Part shown: positions 45,304-47,161 of the stretch, one piece after another
Layout of the letters: every line of letters begins with the position of its first letter
How positions within the stretch are numbered: the first letter of the stretch is position 1
Source of the DNA: Nemertoderma westbladi
Taxonomy: Eukaryota; Xenacoelomorpha; Nemertodermatida; Nemertodermatidae
Assembly (NCBI GenBank): GCA_032718475.1
Contig: JAUCBJ010005610.1
Location: 1-47,161 of the forward strand
Direction: 5' to 3'
Length of the DNA: 47,161 nucleotides
Program-made: the position numbers and the translations under genes
The notes under the pieces: generated by a model
Databases searched by the model: none
What the model was told of the DNA's origin: nothing
What the model saw: only the letters and a program-made list of their open reading frames with translations

Positions 45304-47052
45304 CTACATTAACGGTTCGAGTTCCAGTTCCACCACGGAGCAGGGGTTAATCAACTCAAAGTTATGTATAACCTCGGGGTGCAGAACCCCCAAGGTGCCC
45401 ACAACTCGCCCCCGGGCGCGGATTAATGCCGACCTTCCCTGGAAGTAGGGCGGCAGACTGTCGGACCCCTCCAGTCGGTAGTCGGACACCCCGATGAGCT
45501 GCATGAAGCGATCCAACACGCCGTGGATCACCTCGAACCCGGAGGTCACGTTGTAGTAGGCGGCGCACAGACTGCGGCAGTTGCGAGCCCCGGTCTCGGA
45601 CCCGTGCTCCCGGACAACCACGTCAGAGATCTCGAAGAGTTTCAGCGGGAGCGGCATCTTCCGGCTGGCCGCCACCGTTTTAAGGATCCCCGGGAGCAGG
45701 GAAGGCCGCACTACTTGGAACTCGGCGGTTTTCGGGTTGGCTATCGTCGCCGTGTCGCCCCGATCCGGACGTCGCAACCGCCTACCCGCGTCGTCCCGAC
45801 TGCACAACGCAAAGGTGAGCGTCTCGGTGAATCCGGCCGCCGCGAGGTCCATACGGAGCAGGTCCGTTAGTTTATTCAGCGGGAGTTGTCGGGCCACTTT
45901 GTTGGTCGGCGGGATCGTGCGATGGATTCGGTTGAACCCGTAGGAGATAGCGACGTCTTCGTAGATGTCGCAAGGGTGGATGATGTCGGCTCGCGTGGGT
46001 GGGATAGTTACGGAGACAGTAGCGGAAGTCGCAACCGCCCCCAGTCCCATCCGCTCCAGCAGTCTGGCAACCCCTTCTGGGGTCTCAGATATTCCAACTA
46101 CTTTATTGACTTTCTCTACACTTATCGATTCTGTTCGTGTCGTTAGTAGCGGGTAGATTCGTTCCTCCCCGTTCCGAACAACCCGCACCGGTTCCACGGA
46201 GAACGGTTCCTCGCAGTAACAGCTGAACATCGTGACTAGCGTATCCAAGGCGACCTCGGCTTTACGGAGGTCCGTGGCCGTTATGTCGATGAATATATTG
46301 CGGGTTGCCAGGGAGATTCTCGAGTGGTGGCTGTTAATGATTGGCGGCATCGATAGGAGGACGTCGTCTGTGTCGTAGATGGCTGGGTATACCGGGGAGT
46401 CGAGGATTATCGGGAGGTAATGTTTGAGATGGTTGTCGGTAGCGTAGACGCGCATCAGTTGAGTGGCGGTTAGGGCCTCCGGTTGGTTGAGTGCTCGGAA
46501 TCGGATATCGTCCGGCGGACGGGCCACGTACCGGAACGGCGGCCGTACCGAGTCCAGGTCGTGCGTTCCTATCGCGACCAGCGTGCGACGTCGTCCGATG
46601 TTCTGGTGGAGTTTCTCCTGTAAGTCGATGAAACTCGCGTATCGTTCCGGGTTTAGTGTGACGCCGCGTAGGATCGCTCCCACTGCGAACGGACGGACTG
46701 AGCTGGTCTCCGGGGCGACGGTGAATGTGACCGGCACCGGGGCTGCAGGTGTCGAGAGGCGGTAGGTCGGCATCGGCTGCTTCCCGAGGAAAACGAGGAT
46801 CGCTTGGACGATCCCCTCGACGCACAGAAGGTCGTACCGGTTCGCCGGCACCTCAATCTTATAGACGACGGACGTCGATGCTGATTGGTCGGCCGCGCGA
46901 CCACCGTGTTCCTTAGCGATTTGTTCCGCCTCGGATGTGACTTCGTCTAGTTCGATGCCGAACTCGAAGCAAAGTTCGTCGAACTCCGCATCCGTATAGG
47001 TTGTTCCGAGTCGTCGGAATAACTCGTCACGTTTTACATTTATCGTCGGCAT
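45304..47052 (-). CDS. FARSB: Phenylalanyl-tRNA synthetase beta subunit, cytosolic, intronless
   Basis: It encodes the beta subunit of the alpha2-beta2 enzyme that charges tRNA-Phe in the cytoplasm. The alpha subunit does the catalysis, and beta carries the B3/B4 editing region and structural domains. The 582 aa length matches animal FARSB (about 590 aa), with no break. N-terminal part about 1-110 includes TYTDAEFDELCFEFGIELDE and VPANRYDLLCVEG (68-80). B3/B4 about 119-285 has RPFAVGAILRG, LHQNIGRRRTLVAIGTHDLD (149-168) and SMPPIINSHHSRI (234-246). B5 about 305-378 has IPPTRADIIHPCDIYEDVAI. The catalytic-like C-terminal fold, about 390-582, has AAAGFTETLTFALCS, NPKTAEFQVVRPSLLPG and LPLKLFEIS. 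It ends in a TAG stop. The ATG (47050-47052) has A at -3. A single uninterrupted, GC-rich exon is odd next to a gene with kilobase introns. It may be a retrocopy or an intron-loss gene. No poly-A tract is seen behind it. Confidence 0.97.
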   Translation of the reverse strand: MPTINVKRDELFRRLGTTYTDAEFDELCFEFGIELDEVTSEAEQIAKEHGGRAADQSASTSVVYKIEVPANRYDLLCVEGIVQAILVFLGKQPMPTYRLSTPAAPVPVTFTVAPETSSVRPFAVGAILRGVTLNPERYASFIDLQEKLHQNIGRRRTLVAIGTHDLDSVRPPFRYVARPPDDIRFRALNQPEALTATQLMRVYATDNHLKHYLPIILDSPVYPAIYDTDDVLLSMPPIINSHHSRISLATRNIFIDITATDLRKAEVALDTLVTMFSCYCEEPFSVEPVRVVRNGEERIYPLLTTRTESISVEKVNKVVGISETPEGVARLLERMGLGAVATSATVSVTIPPTRADIIHPCDIYEDVAISYGFNRIHRTIPPTNKVARQLPLNKLTDLLRMDLAAAGFTETLTFALCSRDDAGRRLRRPDRGDTATIANPKTAEFQVVRPSLLPGILKTVAASRKMPLPLKLFEISDVVVREHGSETGARNCRSLCAAYYNVTSGFEVIHGVLDRFMQLIGVSDYRLEGSDSLPPYFQGRSALIRARGRVVGTLGVLHPEVIHNFELINPCSVVELELEPLM

Positions 47053-47161
47053 TGTCGATGTTAATACACTAGTTTGGATGTATTATTACAGTAGGCCTAT
47101 TACAGTAGGCCTATTATGTAGGCGAGTAGGCCTACCACACCTGAGAGTCCTGCTACAGTGC
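47053..47161. promoter_or_regulatory. Upstream flank of FARSB with repeated TAGGCCTA words
   Basis: The 16-bp word ATTACAGTAGGCCTAT is repeated in tandem at about 47085-47110, with more AGTAGGCCTA afterwards. The word is common in the window, so a promoter role is speculative. No TATA box is seen before the window ends. Confidence 0.25.

Noticed and set aside
45362-46904. Other ORFs within the FARSB span
   Set aside because: They overlap the intact 582-codon FARSB frame and arise from its high GC content.

Overview
This is eukaryotic, almost certainly metazoan, nuclear DNA. It is AT-rich and mostly non-coding, with GT-AG introns, large minisatellites and fragments of several animal transposon classes (BEL/Pao, non-LTR LINEs, a mariner-type element, and piggyBac-like, hAT-like and foldback elements). 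Frequent CCGGTACC/TAGGCCTA-type words and long poly-C runs remind me of marine invertebrates, but I cannot place the phylum from this window.

Two host genes are well supported. (1) A plus-strand gene at 16968-44278 is assembled from seven small exons: 16968-17064, 18330-18446, 20399-20458, 23961-24017, 27295-27401, 42934-43036 and 44208-44278. The exons join in frame (612 nt, 203 aa plus stop), start at a strong Kozak ATG and end at TGA. I do not recognise the protein. It is short, Lys/Arg/Ser-rich, and repeats a small F-K-K motif from exon to exon. (2) On the minus strand, converging tail-to-tail, 45304-47052 is a complete, intronless, GC-rich gene for the beta subunit of cytosolic phenylalanyl-tRNA synthetase (FARSB). 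A third possible gene of unknown nature lies at 238-1176 (perhaps to 1866), where protein-like reading frames follow one another in the same frame, separated by single stop codons.

Layout. 1-1900: the unknown ORF cluster. 1900-3570: nothing recognised. 3570-4030: first copy of an interspersed repeat. 4113-5709: TTAA-flanked, piggyBac-like non-autonomous element. 5850-10010: about 2.5 copies of a 1.6-1.7 kb tandem unit, ending in an expanded 56-bp repeat. 10325-11556: decayed BEL/Pao integrase (minus strand). 12234-14923: 2690-bp element with 18-bp inverted ends and an 8-bp target duplication, carrying GC-rich subterminal repeats and a LINE fragment. 16968-44278: the seven-exon gene. Its introns hold a LINE 3' end (17225-18247), a second reverse transcriptase on the opposite strand (21661-23370), a foldback element (24779-25467), a 29-bp minisatellite (28060-28730), a decayed mariner-type transposon (29404-31276), and three successive arrays: 37 bp (32721-39407), 18 bp (40226-41905) and 24-26 bp (41940-42835). 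45304-47052: FARSB.

The most unusual region is intron 6 (about 15.5 kb). It is dominated by tandem arrays with higher-order structure. The last two, directly upstream of exon 7, are made of units that look like a 3' splice site (TTCCTACAG) and a 5' splice site (GTAAGT).
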